64,000 nt of DNA from Laburnicola sp. R22_1 (GCA_014281115.1 JACONQ010000014.1:2232001-2296000); one strand, 5' to 3'. Counted from the first letter of the stretch, positions 48,854 through 61,411 are shown. Translations and numbers: made by a program. Notes: generated by a model not told the origin, from the letters alone.

Positions 48854-49757
48854 CGTTAAAACTATATTAATAAGCAAAATAAATAATAAAATAACATGTT
48901 AGAATTTCGCTATTATAATAAATAATAAATAGATAAATAACTATAAGCTACCTAAAAATAAACTAAAATAGTCGTTTCGACAATAAGTTGCAATTAAAGC
49001 CAAAGTTAACTTTAAGTAACACACAAAAAGTTTACTAAAAGATAATTATAAGAAATCTAATATTATATGTATTAAATTACTTTAAACTAAAACGAAAATA
49101 TAATAGAAAACTAACCTAATAAATATTATAAAATACGCTATCGTAATATAAATAAGCTGGTAATTAATTTTTCTAAATTAATAACTTTTGACAAACTTGT
49201 CGCAATTAAGCGCTTTAACAATTTAGAGTAATTGCTAAAAAGAATATACTAAACAAGGCAATATTATATGTATTAAATTACTTATTACTAAAAAACAAAA
49301 TATAACATATAAAAGACTTGTTTTATAATATAAAATACATTAGCGTATAATAAACTAAGGAGTAATAAATTATTCTAAAATAAGGCGTTTATTATTAACG
49401 TTACAACTAAGCAATAGTAAAACAAAGTTTACAATAGCTCGTATATAAAACACTAGTTTGCATATAAAATACTAGTTTGCATATAAAACACTAGTTTGCA
49501 TATAAAACACTAGTCTGTATATAAAATAATAGCTTGTATATAAAATACTATTGCATATAAAACACTAGTTTAAACATTAGTTTAAAATACTAGCACGCAT
49601 AAAAGTTAAAGGCATAATTAAACTATGCAAAACTAAGTGTTCGTTAGTCTAAATTATTTTGTATATAGATTGCTAGATAGCCAGTTTATTGAAATTAATT
49701 AACTAGTTTAACAATACCAACTCGATCACCTTCTTATCTATTTATTCACTTTTCACA
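48854..49757. mobile_element. Solo LTR inserted in copia copy 2
   Basis: 904 bp flanked by the 5-bp repeat ATTAA (48849-48853 and 49758-49762). Copia copy 1 has the empty site with one ATTAA (about 41884). The ends cgttaaaact and cttttcaca fit TG...CA with one mutation. No coding sequence. It holds 19-bp tandem repeats (49440-49572) and two copies of atattatatgtattaaatta (about 49063 and 49270). CpA is more frequent here than in the host copia. Confidence 0.78.
49440..49572 (+). repeat. 19-bp tandem repeats in the solo LTR
   Basis: Unit gcatataaaacactagttt repeated about seven times with small changes (gtatataaaataatagctt and similar). Confidence 0.85.
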
Positions 49758-50669
49758 ATTAAAAACTATAGACTAGTTAAATAGTTTCTAGACGTTTAAG
49801 TAATCTAAGATTATAAAAATAGAATAATTACACATATTTATAATACTTATATTAATAAGATTACAAAGAAGGTTAAACTTAAAAATAATAAAAGCTTGTC
49901 TATAACGCCTCTTTTATTAAAAGAGCTTATAAAGAATATAGGAGAAGCAACTAAGCAGAAGATTAAGAGCTACTAAGAATATATTAGAATAATACTATAC
50001 ACAGCAATTATACTTAGGCCTAATATTATATTTACTATTTTAAAGCTCTTACACTTCCTAATAAATTTATCTAAATAATATTTTATTATAATTAACTAAG
50101 TAAATATATATCTTTAGAGAACGCACTAGTAATCTATTTAGTGTAGCTAATATAATAAACCTAATCTTATAATTTATAATAATATTTTATTTGGAAATAA
50201 TTTAGAAACTTAGAAATTTTCTTATAGATATATAGTTATACTCTATAGTAGAGCAATACTCTCAAAGGCTACTTATTAGAGTATAGTTATAACTTCTACT
50301 ACTAAAGCTAAGCTACTTGCACTTAAGTATGTAAGCAAAGAAGTAATAGCACTAAAGTAGTTCTTTAAACAACTTAAGCTTAATTTAGAATATATATAGA
50401 ACATCTTTTATAATAATTAACAAATAATTAAACTAGTAATTAGAAAAAATAAGCGTATTAATACTTATCTGCGCTCTATTAATATCTAGAATATATAGCT
50501 ATATTAAGTATATATAAAAGGATTATTTAAAGTTACCTACCTAAAAATAAGTAATATACTAGCAGATAGACTTATAAAAGCGCTTACTTAATAGTAGTTT
50601 ACTTACTTTAAAAAGCTTCTAAATCTTAAGAATATAAGTAGAATTATTATAAAAAGGTATAAGTTATAA

Positions 50670-51818
50670 ACTAATTATAAATTTAAGCTCTATAAAGCTA
50701 CTATCTATTTAGTAGACCTAGGTAAATAAGATCCTAATATAAGACTAGACAAATGCAGACTAACATCTATTATATATAATTTAAGAAAATCTAAATAATT
50801 ACTTCTTTAAAAGAAGATTAAATAACTTCTTAAAGAGCTTATACTAGTTTCTAATTATAGCAGTTTAATAAGTTAATAAGATATTATAAGCAGCTATATA
50901 ACGCTTAGGACTATACTAGCCTAGACTAGTCTAGCTTTAGTAGAAAGCGCTCTTTAGATCTAACAGCTTCTCTATTATTATATAGAAAGAAGATCCTTTT
51001 AGCAGACCTATATAAGTGTTATTATTAGGGTTAGTGCGCACAGACTATAATTAGGACTACTTAATAAATAGTGTAGTATTTATAAATATATTATTAGCTA
51101 AATTAGAGCTAGCAGCTAAAGCGTCTAAATAATTAGTAATATATTAGAAAAATTCCTATAGTAGGAATAAAGAGACTTATAAGCAGCTTAAGGGCTATGT
51201 CTACTACTATAGTAAGTAAAACTAGCAGTTTTAAAGCGATTAAAAAGGCTAAAGGATTAATTACTAAGTAATAAAGCGCGCTAACTTCTATAATCTTAAT
51301 AATTTATACTATACAATCTAAATAGCCCTACTAGATTCTATAGCTTTAGAGCAGAAAATTAAGTCTAAAATAGTTACTAATTATTACATAAAGTATAATG
51401 CTTAAGTTGTCCTTAAAGACTATTAGTAGGAGCACTAGTATCCGCTATTTAGAAGCCTTAATAATTAGCTACTAGCTATTTAGAATTAATATCTAAGAAG
51501 CAGCTAGGCAAGAAACTATAATTAGAACTAACTAAATAACCTAATTTTTTTAACTAGTAGTAATCTCTTTCTATAGAAGAGTAATAGACTTAGTTAGATT
51601 AATAATCTTTTGCCTTAAGGATATTTCTAATCCTTACTTAAGCTAAGTAGCTAATATACTAGACTAACTAGTTAAGTCTAAAACGCGTATAGTAAGCTTC
51701 TCTAGGGGTAACACTATATAAGGCTAAGTAAGATAAATTAAGTACTATTTAAAATAGTGCAAAGCTTATTTATAGTAAAAGTATTAGTATTATACTTTAA
51801 AGACTTACTAGTCTTATA
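50670..51818. other. Post-pol region of copia copy 2
   Basis: Homologous to 42794-43960 of copy 1, including aagaagatccttttagca and gttattattagggttagtgcg. No gene is supported on its own; see the antisense reading described for copy 1. Confidence 0.5.
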
Positions 51819-51852
51819 TATTAGGAATCGCCGCCCATTGGCCCATTGGACC

Positions 51853-51940
51853 TCCGGTCGGCCTAACGTTAATTCGACCCGGTCGGTCCAACGTTAATAC
51901 GGCCCCGCGCGCTAGTCCCAATTAGGTAGTACTAGCGCGC
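51853..51940. repeat. CpG-rich direct repeat and 10-bp hairpin in the LTR
   Basis: ccggtcggcctaacgttaat (51853-51872) recurs as ccggtcggtccaacgttaat (51879-51898), a 26-bp period. It is followed by gcgcgctagt (51907-51916) and its exact complement actagcgcgc (51931-51940) around a 14-base loop. Confidence 0.75.
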
Positions 51941-52555
51941 CCTTAGGACCGCTGCTATATAGGTAGTATGCGGCATCTAGTATCCTCATTATAGCAACTT
52001 AACCTATTTAATAATTAAGTCTAATTACTTCCTTATATTATACTAGATTAATAAAAGCACGCTTATAATAGAGTATAAGCTAAAATGGGCTTTTAATTAA
52101 CTTATAACTCGCGATAATATATATCACACTCTTATAGTAGGAGGAACTATACCTGCAATAGTGTATGACTAGACTTAATAACTCCAAACTATTAGTTAAA
52201 CCTTATAATACTATTAGTATCACTAATAAGATAGCGAACTATAGAAATATCCCTAGTAGGTAGCACACAAGCGGGCCCGCCATCCTAACTAATAAGAGCG
52301 CGACCTAATAGTTTAGAACTATCCTATAGACCCCTACACCTCGTATTACAAAAGATCTAAATAAGAAGGACTTAAATATACTTAGTGTAGGTGGCGTAAG
52401 CAATGCTGGCAAGTATATTATTTTAGACAGCCAGCCTATAGAAATCCCTATTAGTGGCACAGTAAAGTATCCCAAACTAATAACAGATAGGCCGTCGCGT
52501 GGATAGTATTGCGGTTCTAGTAGAAAATTCATTTTCAATATTATAGAGTAGCCTA

Positions 52556-54072
52556 CGGAGGTGCGTATCAAAAGTCCTTACCCGCTCGGCGACAGGGGTA
52601 TCTCAGCCACAGTCCCGATGCGGAAATTGCTCCGAATCTGGTCAATTCTATTAAACTCTACCCTCCTTATACTTATTACCCCCTTCTAGCTTAATAATCT
52701 TCTAAATATGAGTAGGAATACGCTCAATCCATGCCTAAATCTTATCCTAAGGTAGCTCCTTTCAGCACTGCTCCCACGCACGTACTGCCTCTGCTCAATT
52801 CTTTAGTGCACCCTTCTTTGTAGTATATCGCTTCATCTATAGCCAATAAGGCTTAATAGCATTTAAATCAGGTGAGTTACCGCACCAAAGTAGCTTCTAG
52901 ACACCCTGCAAGCTATATACGTAGCTCTGCACATAGTAATTGTGGCCAGATGCCTTGTCCTCTTAAACAACTATTCCTAGTCGCTTAGCTTAACACTGCT
53001 TTGCAAAAGGAATTAACTTTAGGAGTAAGATAGTTGACTAATATTAATACTAGTTAATTTCTAAGCCCGTGCCTCGACTAAGCTTGCCATTCATCTTATT
53101 CTACTTCCACTAAGGCTGTCGACCAGGCTTAGTATATAGATTAAGACGCCGCATACTAGTCTTGAGCTCCCACCATTCCCTTATAATAGGCTCTAGCTCT
53201 TAATTTAATTCCTTAATTCTTTTAATAGTAGCCTCCTTCTCTTACTTTGTTTCTAGCGTCTAGTAATAATAGGGCCCTCGTCTATTATATAAAAAGCAGC
53301 CCCAAAACATAAATTCAGAATAGCCTTTCTACTTCTTACGAATACAGCTTTGGACAAAGGCTTTATCTGCTCTCCTCTAAACTCTGTAGCCACCACGCCT
53401 GTATAGAAGAACAACAGATATTTTATTAGACTAGATAACGTTCTTCTAATCCTTAATTATCCATTCTTAATGTTAAAGACACTAATTAAGTCGATCCTTC
53501 TTTATCTTCTTTGTTAACCCAGGCTTCCTTATGAGTTTAGTCTTCTTAAAGCCTGCTTTCTAGAGAATCTACTATACTATTATAGCTAATATTTTGAATC
53601 CTTCTTAACTAAGTGTACTAGTAATATTAGCACAAGACTTCTCTCGTCTATAGCGGTTAGTGCGTACAATATTAACAACTATCTTAGAGGCCTTAGCCTA
53701 TTTTAGTGGTCTGCCGAACTGTAAAGCATCTTCAAGGTAGCTATCCCGTATATGTAGTGGCCGCTAGGCTGAGTCAAAGCCGCGTATAATTGCTTGACTA
53801 TATATCGAATTAATTGTCCGCGTTAGAATTTTAGTTAATTTATTAATCTTGTTGCTTAACTTGCTAGTAGCTTTTAGGCTAACAACAAAGGCACGAGTAG
53901 AAATATTATAGGGAGCTATAATAGAGTAGAATAGTATAGGTATATAGAGAGTATCTCCGCAAGATAGCTAAGGGCGCAAAGACCACGTTGGCTCGAAGCA
54001 GTTTCCGCATTAGGACTGTGGCTAAGATACTCCTGTCGCCGAGCGGGTAAGGACTTCTAATACGCACCTTCA
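52556..54072 (-). mobile_element. Tc1/mariner (Ant1-like) DNA transposon
   Basis: Inverted repeats start (c/t)g(g/a)aggtgcgtat and include agtccttacccgctcggcga, over 80 bp with scattered C/T differences (52556 on, complement ending 54072). TA at 52554-52555 and 54073-54074. Length 1517 bp. Confidence 0.85.
52651..53912 (-). pseudogene. Tc1-type transposase (Ant1-like), RIP-killed
   Basis: Minus-strand frame ending KYKEGRV at 52651. N-terminal helix-turn-helix region (ATSKLSNKINKLTKIL, about 53880). The first catalytic block reads VIWSNKISV with the stop as Trp, where relatives have W-S-D-E-T (Asp to Asn). Then YSEFMFWGCF (about 53310), EDKASGHNYYVQSYV (second Asp, about 52940-52970) and LLWCGNSPDLNAIKPYW (third Asp, about 52850-52900). 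The end ERIPTHI-stop-KIIKLEGGNKY is well conserved. Start approximate. Confidence 0.8.
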
Positions 54073-54089
54073 TACTAGGAATACGTAGC

Positions 54090-54889
54090 TATAACTTTGA
54101 TATAATAAGAATACTAACGCACCACTACTCTATTTTAAAGTCTTTTGCTTACCTACTAAAGGCACTAAGCTAGAATAGAAGATAGTGGCAGATATTCACG
54201 ATAGCGAGTTATTATAAGAAGCCACGTCTACCTATAGATAGCTAAAGTCGCTTTTTAACTATTTTGTAGGGTACGCTAATAGCGCTACTAAGTTATAAGA
54301 TAAGATTTACTAAGAATATTAGTAGGAGGCTAAGTTAGAAAATCGCTATAACTATACTATAGAGTTAGCAAAATGCGTATAACTTTCTCTATTAGAAGTA
54401 AAGTGCAACTTATAGGTTCAGTGTTATTATTTAGCCTAGCGTAAAACCTAGATAATGAAGGCGCTTACTTGTATTAACTAGTTAAAGGAGCTTAAAGAAC
54501 TATACTATGTCCGCGCGAAGAAATAAGAGTGGAAAGTCGCGGATCTAGAAGATTAGCTAAAGGCGGCAATATTCGTTCCACCTAATATACCACCACATAT
54601 ACAATAAGATCTAAACGCTAAAGACCTTAAGATTATTTAATAGCGCTATACTTAGATATATACCGTGTTATAAGTAGGCACTTTGTAACTCGTAATACTA
54701 GTACCTACTATAAACACTAGTTATGCCACTTATACTAATATATCTAGTAGCTAGTTAACGTTCGCGTTAATAGGTATTAGTTAGGCTTCTAGCCATTGTC
54801 TTTATAAGCCTAACAAGTTTAAAGGCTTAAATAACTATAAGAATTACAAACTATAAAAGATTTCTATACGCTTTGTTAGATTAGAGCCG
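54090..54889 (+). pseudogene. gag-like coiled-coil protein relic, truncated
   Basis: The frame reads LQEATSTYRQLKSLFNYF (about 54215), KTQIMKALTCIN (about 54450), LKELKELYYVRAKKQEWKVA (about 54490) and DLEDQLKAAIFVPPN (54540). It then runs through a Ser/Thr-rich linker to NKFKGLNNYKNYKLQKISI (about 54810-54860), which resembles the start of the structured domain in LTR-element gag proteins. Stops are read as Gln or Trp. The copia LTR at 54890 ends it. Gag assignment is inferred from layout and composition. Confidence 0.45.
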
Positions 54890-55038
54890 TGTTGCTAAAC
54901 AAGGGCACGTGGTTGGCTCCACCCTCTAAATTAGACCTGGAGCCAACAAGTCACAGAACACATATAATATAACTATTTATCTATCTTATCTATTAGACCT
55001 CCCATCTTAATGAGCTTAAATAGTGCTTAAATCTAATA
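54890..55038 (+). repeat. Candidate 5' LTR of the plus-strand copia
   Basis: TG start and TA (from CA) end, about 149 bp. Contains gttggctcc (54912-54920) and its complement ggagccaac (54939-54947). No second LTR is visible to confirm. Confidence 0.5.
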
Positions 55039-56322
55039 ATTAAGAGTCTTACTGCCTTAATTAACCCTAAGAAAAGATAATGTCGCTGTTAATGCTCCGC
55101 GACTTAATAATCGTGTTAACTAATTACACTAACTATACACTATGGCTACTATAGCTAAAAGCGCGATGCGAGCTAATAGATATATGGCCCATTATTAATC
55201 TAGATAGAGCCAAACTCTCACGCGAAAAGCCGACACCGCCGTTGCCGCCAGAAATAGCGAGTTACTAGCCAATTATCCGCGTAAACAACGACAATCAACA
55301 AAACCCTCCAACGCGCCCATTAGAGCTATTAAATTTAGGCCTTAAGGCATATAAGGAGAATATTAAGTTCTATAAAATATAGCTTAAGGACTACAAGATT
55401 AAGGATAAGAAATACTAAGAGGAGAGAACAAGTCTTAAGAAAGTGGTTATCTATATTTAATTAACTGTGTCGCAATACCTGCAATATAATTGCTGCAAGC
55501 CTAGAGAGTAGATTTGGCAATAGATTAAATCTCTAACGCAGATAGTAGGCGTTGATAAGGAAGACGAGCGGGATAGGGCAAGAGCGCGATACCTATAGGC
55601 TCTTAAGCCAATAAGACAACCCTTAAACTAGGATACCTAGCTAACTAAGTATAATTAGGCAGCTATAAAAGTAGAGACAAACAATGTCGCTAAAGTACAA
55701 TTAATCTATAATATTATAAAGGACTTCCTAACTGCGATTATAAAGGCGGCTCCTACCTAGGGTGTGTCCTTTTAAGAAACTGGACGCCGAGACGCAGATA
55801 TAATAAGGAAGGAGATAATAAAACGCTTTTAAGAATATATAGCAATACTCTACTTAATTAAGGGCAAACAGCATAGGGGCGCCTTTGCTACTAGTGAGCC
55901 ATCTCTCGCTGTTAGTAGTGCATCCACCCTAGGCACTAATAGGGATGCCTCTCACGCTGCCAAAGACGCGCTATCTTCCACGAATAACCAACGTGGATAG
56001 GGGAGACCTTAACAAAAATAATCCTTTGGTTAAAGTACCATATCTAAGCAGTTCTTAATAGAGGATACAATGGCAGTTAAAGGCAGAAAATGCCCTGCTT
56101 ATAGATAAAGGCATAGTCTAAAAGACTGCTTCTACGCATATCTAGAACATGCACTAGAGTAGTTTAGGCCACAACCTAGCTTTATAGACATAGTACAATA
56201 CAGGATTAGAAATAATTTAGATCTATAAGAGGAGATAAGGAAGGTAAAGAGACTAAGGTCTCAAACCCCACAAATTAAGAACTCACATACCCCTACTCCT
56301 AAGATTAATAATAATTAACTAG

Positions 56323-56558
56323 TGTCAGATTTAATAGTGTTCTGTTACTTTAAGATAATATATTAATGAGAATTAATAACTGTGATGATTTTATTGTGAT
56401 GGAGAAGCCCAGCTATCGCGAGAAGTTTCTATCTATGCTAAGGCCCTTGTACTATCTAGGATAGTACAGGGGCAATGCAAAACAGTAGTGCGCCAGCCTC
56501 CTTAGTGTATTTCACAGAGAAATTATCACTGGAATGCACAGTGACCGTCTATCTAACA
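56323..56558 (-). repeat. 3' LTR of the nested copia
   Basis: Nearly identical to 61453-61688. Contains the palindrome gtactatctaggatagtac (8-bp arms, 3-base centre) at about 56449-56467. Confidence 0.93.
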
Positions 56559-56618
56559 CACCCCCTTAGCTTAGAGCCATCCTAAGCTAGACCTAATTCT
56601 TCGCAGCTGTACTATTGC

Positions 56619-59600
56619 TCATAGTCCAAAAGCTTCCATCCTTTGTTCTAATTCGTCCAGGTCGACCTCGTGGTCGGTGATCCTACCCTTAACGTCTTCA
56701 AGTCCGAGTTAATTTACAAACTTGGCCCATTTTCTAGCTAGCAGAGCCTTTGTAAGGCTATCTGCTGCTATTTCTTCTAATTGTTAGTATTGGATTTTAA
56801 TAGCTCCACAAGCTACTTCTTATTAAAGCCAATAATTGTGTATATCGACGTGCCTAAGCTTAGTCTATAACTTGGCGATTTCTTCGGTAACAAGTCGAAT
56901 AGTTTGTTAATTATCGCAGTTGATAGTGATTGTTAATAGGGAGAGTTTAATCTTGAGTTTAGTGATCAACTAAGAGGTAAATAGTGCCTCTTTTGCAACT
57001 TGTGAAAGGGCTAGCAACTCAGCTTTAGTTGTTAAGGTGGTAACTGTGTCTTGCTTGCTCGCCTTCCAGGCAACAAGACCACTAAACAGCTTAATGATGT
57101 ATCCTTATAAGCTCTTTCTATTAAGGGTGTTATTAGCGAACAAGGCATCGCTAGCAACCTTATAAGTGTCTGCTCCTCCAAAGCGTAGCCCTAATAATCG
57201 GGTGCAGGATAGGTAAAGCAGTACGCGGTTGGCGGCGTTATAATGCTCCTTGCTGGGATTTAATAGGAATCGCGATAATCGAGAGCTTGCGAATGCGATA
57301 TTAGGGCGTGTGGTTACTGCGGCGTAAAGGATTAATCCGATCTTTTACTAGTATTAATTAATCTCAGCCTTTGTAGCAAGTCCTTCTTAGGGTAGCAGTT
57401 TAACTACAGATATTAGGGTATCGTGTTTAAGGTCGCGTTAGTTAATTAGGCGATTAATCTTGTCTATATAGGACGCCTAAGACAGCCAGAGTTGCCTGTT
57501 TGCACAGTCTCTAACAATTTCAATTCCTAGAAACCACTAAAGATTATTACCACCAGTGAGGATGAACTGTGTACTTATCTTTTCCATCACTGCGTTAGCA
57601 GCGTGTTTCTAATCTTTAAAGTAGGCGATAATAAGGTTATCCACATAGAAGAAGATAATAATGCTGTCTTTAATTATATAGCAAGGCTCATAAGGGACTG
57701 TAGTAAAACTAAGATCCCTAAGAGCGCTAGTAAATTCTCTCTGCCACAGTAGTAGTAAGATTCGAAGACTATATAGTGCCTTATACAACTGTAGGATAGT
57801 GCCAGGTCGTGTGTAACCTCGCGGCATTCTCATGTAGAGTTCTCTGTCCAGATTCGCATGGACAAAAGCGTTAGTGACGTCGTACTAGCTGAGCTCTAGG
57901 TCGTATTGAGCTGCCATGGACATGATTAGGCGAAATGATCGTCCTGCGAGGGTTGCAGCATAGGTGTCTTAAGTAGTAAGGTGGCGTTGTTAATCTCCGC
58001 GCACTACTAACCTAGCCTTGCACTTCTGAAATTAATAATGTTTATCGAGTTTATAAGTATACACCCACATATAATTGAGGATTTAGTAGCCGCGTAATCG
58101 CACTAGGGTAATAGACACCTCACTCTAAGACTTTATTTCCTTGTAGCTTTGTAGGTGTACCTGCTTGGCCTCCTTCCACATATTAAATAGCGGGTGATTG
58201 TCTATCTGTGTTCCGCTAGATGGAGGTTCTAGTAATTGACTTTAGTGGGGTTTCTATCCTATTGCGAGCATGCGATTAAATTGAGCTTTGTTAAGCGGCT
58301 TCCCCTTATACTTGCCTCTGCTTCCTGCTTGTGTACCTGCTAGGAAAGCGGCTGCCTATAGCACAGCGCGTTAATCTAGCTATAGTAATCCAATAGGTAA
58401 CTAGTTGTGTTAATCGTGTTTAAAACTCGCCATTAATTAGACAAGCAATACGACAGGCAGAGGTGTTACTAGTGGTGTTAGGTAGGTGTAATTAATCTTC
58501 CTCCCTTAGTAATACCCTGGCGGGTCTTCTTCTTCATCCTCGCGATTACGGGTGTTAGTGATTAACTCATCCTTATAGAAGGATTTAGTGTTTTCTTGCT
58601 TAGGTAGTGGAGGTGGCAACTCTACTAATTAGGTCCATACAGTAATCTCTTTAGTAGTGCTGTGTATGAGGTTGTCTAACAGGTCCTCTATTTTACCTAA
58701 GAACACCTTATCTTTGTTAAAGATAACGTCGCGTGTACTAATGACTTTGTTGAGTGGTGGGATCTATATCCTCCAGATGTTTAATAATTAGTAGCCCACT
58801 AGGTATCCAACCTATGCCTTTAGGTCTAACCTTTGGAGCTTGCTCTTGCCGCGTTTAGTATTATTAGTCAAGGCGAAGGCTTTACAGCTATAGGCCCTAA
58901 GGTAAGCCTAGTTTAGTTTCTTTAGTTAAGTGATAATGTCGTTTTAGAAAGCAACTATTATAAAGAATACTTTGTGTGGTGATCGCTATTAGTTAGCGTA
59001 GTTTAGAGTTCAATTGTATAGGTATATGGCCGCTTGTGTAATTTCTAGCTATAGGTTAAAAGGGAGATTGGCGTTAAGTTATATTGCACAACCCTTCTTC
59101 TTAATTACACCCCCTAAGCGTTTAGCTTCTTCATTTTAAGCTTGGGTATTAGGTGCTAAAGGCTTAATAACAATACCTTTACTAACACACCACCTATAAA
59201 CGTCTTATTTAACTAAAAAGATCTTATTATTAGATTTGATAACCTTAACTATTATATTAAATTGTACTTTTATAAATAGTACAAATTCCTTTAGTAACTT
59301 AATAATTGTTTGTGCTGGTCGATTGTCTTTAAAGTAGAAATTCCAAGCTATACCTAAGAATCGATTAGTAATAAGTATCTGGCTTTTCTCGCTAGTGAAG
59401 CTCTGATCTTCATAATTGTAAAAGTCTATAGCAACTCTCTTGCCAGGACTGTCGTTAATTTGCCTAGGTTGTTGTCTGATTTATCGCTTAAGCTTTAATC
59501 TGCCGCAGGCGTTGCATTGGACTGTAGTAAGTCCTTTAAGGCGCACCCCCTTACAGTGATTCACAGTGTGTTCTAGTGCCTAAGGACCTGGGTGGCCTAG

Positions 59601-61411
59601 TCGTTTATGCCATGTGATAGCGTCTGCCTTCTGCACACCTTGTGCAGTGCGCGTTGTAATTTTGTGTGTGGCATACGTACTATTATGTATAGTACGATTT
59701 TGTTCGGGCATATATTCTAGTACCCATTAACTATAGAGTTCTTAAAGGTTAGCCAGGACTATATTGTCCCTTTTCTTAATTGTTATTGGATCTGCCTTTG
59801 TGTCCCACCAGAGGCCTTGCCTGCAGAGTAATTAAAAGGACACAAGATTGCATAGCAGATTAGGGCAGTAGGCGATGTTGTCTAGCCTTAGTACCCTATT
59901 TCCGTGTACGCTCTTAACGTGTAGATGGACACTCCCATATCTCCTTATCTAAACTCGTAATAATCCCGCCCATATAAAGTCTCCTGGCGACGGTAGTCGC
60001 ATCGTAACGAAACAGTTAATATTGTTAAAGATGTGGCATGTTGTGCTAGAATCGAGGATCGCGGAGTAACGTAGTGGATAGGTATTTAGGTCTAAGTAGT
60101 AGGAAGATGCGATAGCATTAAAGCTCGCTAAGAGGACAGTGATTCGTCTGCTATCTAGTTATTTATCGTTAGTAACCTTAGTAATTCGGGTTGGAGTAGG
60201 AGTATGCGATAGTTTGATTCTAGGTGTTTGAGACCTTAGTCTTTTCACCTTCCTTATCTCCTCTTATAGATCTGAATTATTTTAGATCCTGTATTATACT
60301 ATATCTATAAAGCCAGGTCGTGGCCTAAACCACTCTGGTGTATAATCTGGGTATGCGTAGAAGCAGTCTTTTAGACTATGCCTTTGTCCACAAGCAGGGC
60401 ATTTTCTGCCTTTAACTGCTGTTGTATCCTCTATTAAGGACTGCTTAGATATAGTACTTTAACCAAAGGATTGTTTTGTTAAGGTCTCCCCTGTCTACGT
60501 TAGTTATTTGTGGAAGATGGCGCGTCTTTGGCAGTGTGAGAGGCGTCCCTGTTAGTGCCTAGAGTGGATGCACCACTAGCAGCGAGAGATGGCTTACTAG
60601 CAGCAAAGGCGCCCCTATGCTATTTGCCCTTAATTAGGTGGAGTATTGCTATATATTCTTAGAAGCGTTTTATTATCTCCTTCCTTGTTATATCTGCGTC
60701 TTGGCGTCTAGTTTCTTAAAAGGACACGCCCCAGGTAGGGGCAGCCTTTATGATTGCAGTTAGGAAGTCCTTTATAGTATTATAAATTAATTGTACTTTA
60801 GCGATATTGTTCGTCTCTGCTTCTGCAGCTGCCTGATCATACTTAGTTAGCCAGGTATCCTAGTTTGAGGGTTGTCTTATTGGCTTAAGAGCCTGTAGGT
60901 ATCGTGCTCTCGCCCTATCCCGCTCGTCTTCCTTATCAACGCCTACTGTCTGCGTTAGAGATTTGATCCATTTTTAAATCTGCTCTCCAGGCTTACAGCA
61001 GTTACGTTGCAGGTGTTGCAACATAGTAGATTGGATATAAATAACTACTTTCTTAAGACTTGTTCTCTCTTCTTAGTATTCTTTGTCCTTAATCTTGTAG
61101 TCCTTAAGCTGTATCTTATAGAACTCAATGTCCTTCTTATATGCCTTAAGGCCTAAGTTTAATAGCTCTAATAGGCGTGTTAGAGGGTTCTGTTAATTGT
61201 TGTTGTTTACGCGGATAATCGGCTAGTAACTCGCTATTTCTGGCGGCGACGGCGGTGTTGGCTTTTCGCGTGGGAGTTTGGCTCTGTCTAGATTAATAAT
61301 GGGCCATATATCCATTAGCTCGCATCGCGCTTTTAGCTACTGCAGCCATGGTGTATAGTTAGTGTAATTAGTCAACACGATCGTTAAGTCGCGGAGCGTT
61401 AACAGCGACAT
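56619..61411 (-). pseudogene. copia gag-pol of the nested element, moderately RIP-mutated
   Basis: Starts MSLLTLRDLTIVLTNYTNYT at 61411. Gag ends with an intact knuckle CPACGQRHSLKDC (about 60365-60400). Then ILDSSTTCHIFNNIN (protease, about 60030), WHKRLGHPGP and CNACGRLK (integrase finger, about 59500-59620), VAIDFYNYED, VIKSNNKI (second Asp to Asn) and QNEEAKRLGG (Glu to Lys). Reverse transcriptase contains CKARLVVRGD (about 58015), MRMPRGYTRPGTILQLYKAL (57833-57774) and FYVDNLIIAY (second Asp of YVDD to Asn). RNase H has TTKAELLALSQVAKEAL (about 57000) and a C-terminus SLTKALLARKWAKFV; the TGA stop is at 56619. The span is not a multiple of three, so a frameshift is likely somewhere. Fewer stops than copies 1 and 2. 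Confidence 0.88.

Larger units (their letters stand above)
45756..50669 (+). pseudogene. copia pol of copy 2, RIP-killed (interrupted by a solo LTR)
   Basis: Reads STILNKGAIVYLINN (protease start, about 45893), an integrase zinc-finger block (LQHLQLGYLG with stops as Gln, about 46345) and reverse transcriptase with KDLLQLTYAATLIVYLFRTM (about 48400), YRLRDLALLQYKEFLELL (about 48630) and FYINNILLIFTKAYK (about 48760, both Asp of the active site changed). Then, after the solo LTR, RNase H (ITSTTKAKLLALKYVSKE, about 50290) and ILADRLIKALT to the end at 50669. An 18-bp tandem duplication (acttatattatagctaat) near 48523-48560 is absent from copy 1. Confidence 0.78.
45756..51818 (+). mobile_element. 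Ty1/copia copy 2, 5'-deleted internal region
   Basis: Internal sequence parallel to copy 1 from 36960 to about 43960 (minus the pogo). About 1.3 kb of 5' internal DNA is missing after the middle LTR. It carries a solo LTR at 48854-49757. The right side is cut by the LTR element starting at 51819; the last shared text is ttactagtcttata. Confidence 0.75.
51819..54889 (+). mobile_element. LTR retrotransposon fragment with CpG-rich LTR
   Basis: Begins tattaggaatcgccgccc (original TG now TA) and runs into a gag-like frame. It is interrupted by a Tc1/mariner (52556-54072) and cut on the right by the copia LTR at 54890. The LTR's inner end is not determined. Its insertion truncates copia copy 2. 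Confidence 0.5.

Noticed and set aside
49440..49572. Short repeats resembling CRISPR.
   Set aside because: The 19-bp units are directly adjacent with no unique spacers and lie inside a solo LTR of a eukaryotic genome.
52305..52571. Minus-strand open frame of 88 residues.
   Set aside because: It begins inside the terminal repeat of the Tc1/mariner element and runs into the host retroelement, so it is a chance frame across an insertion junction.
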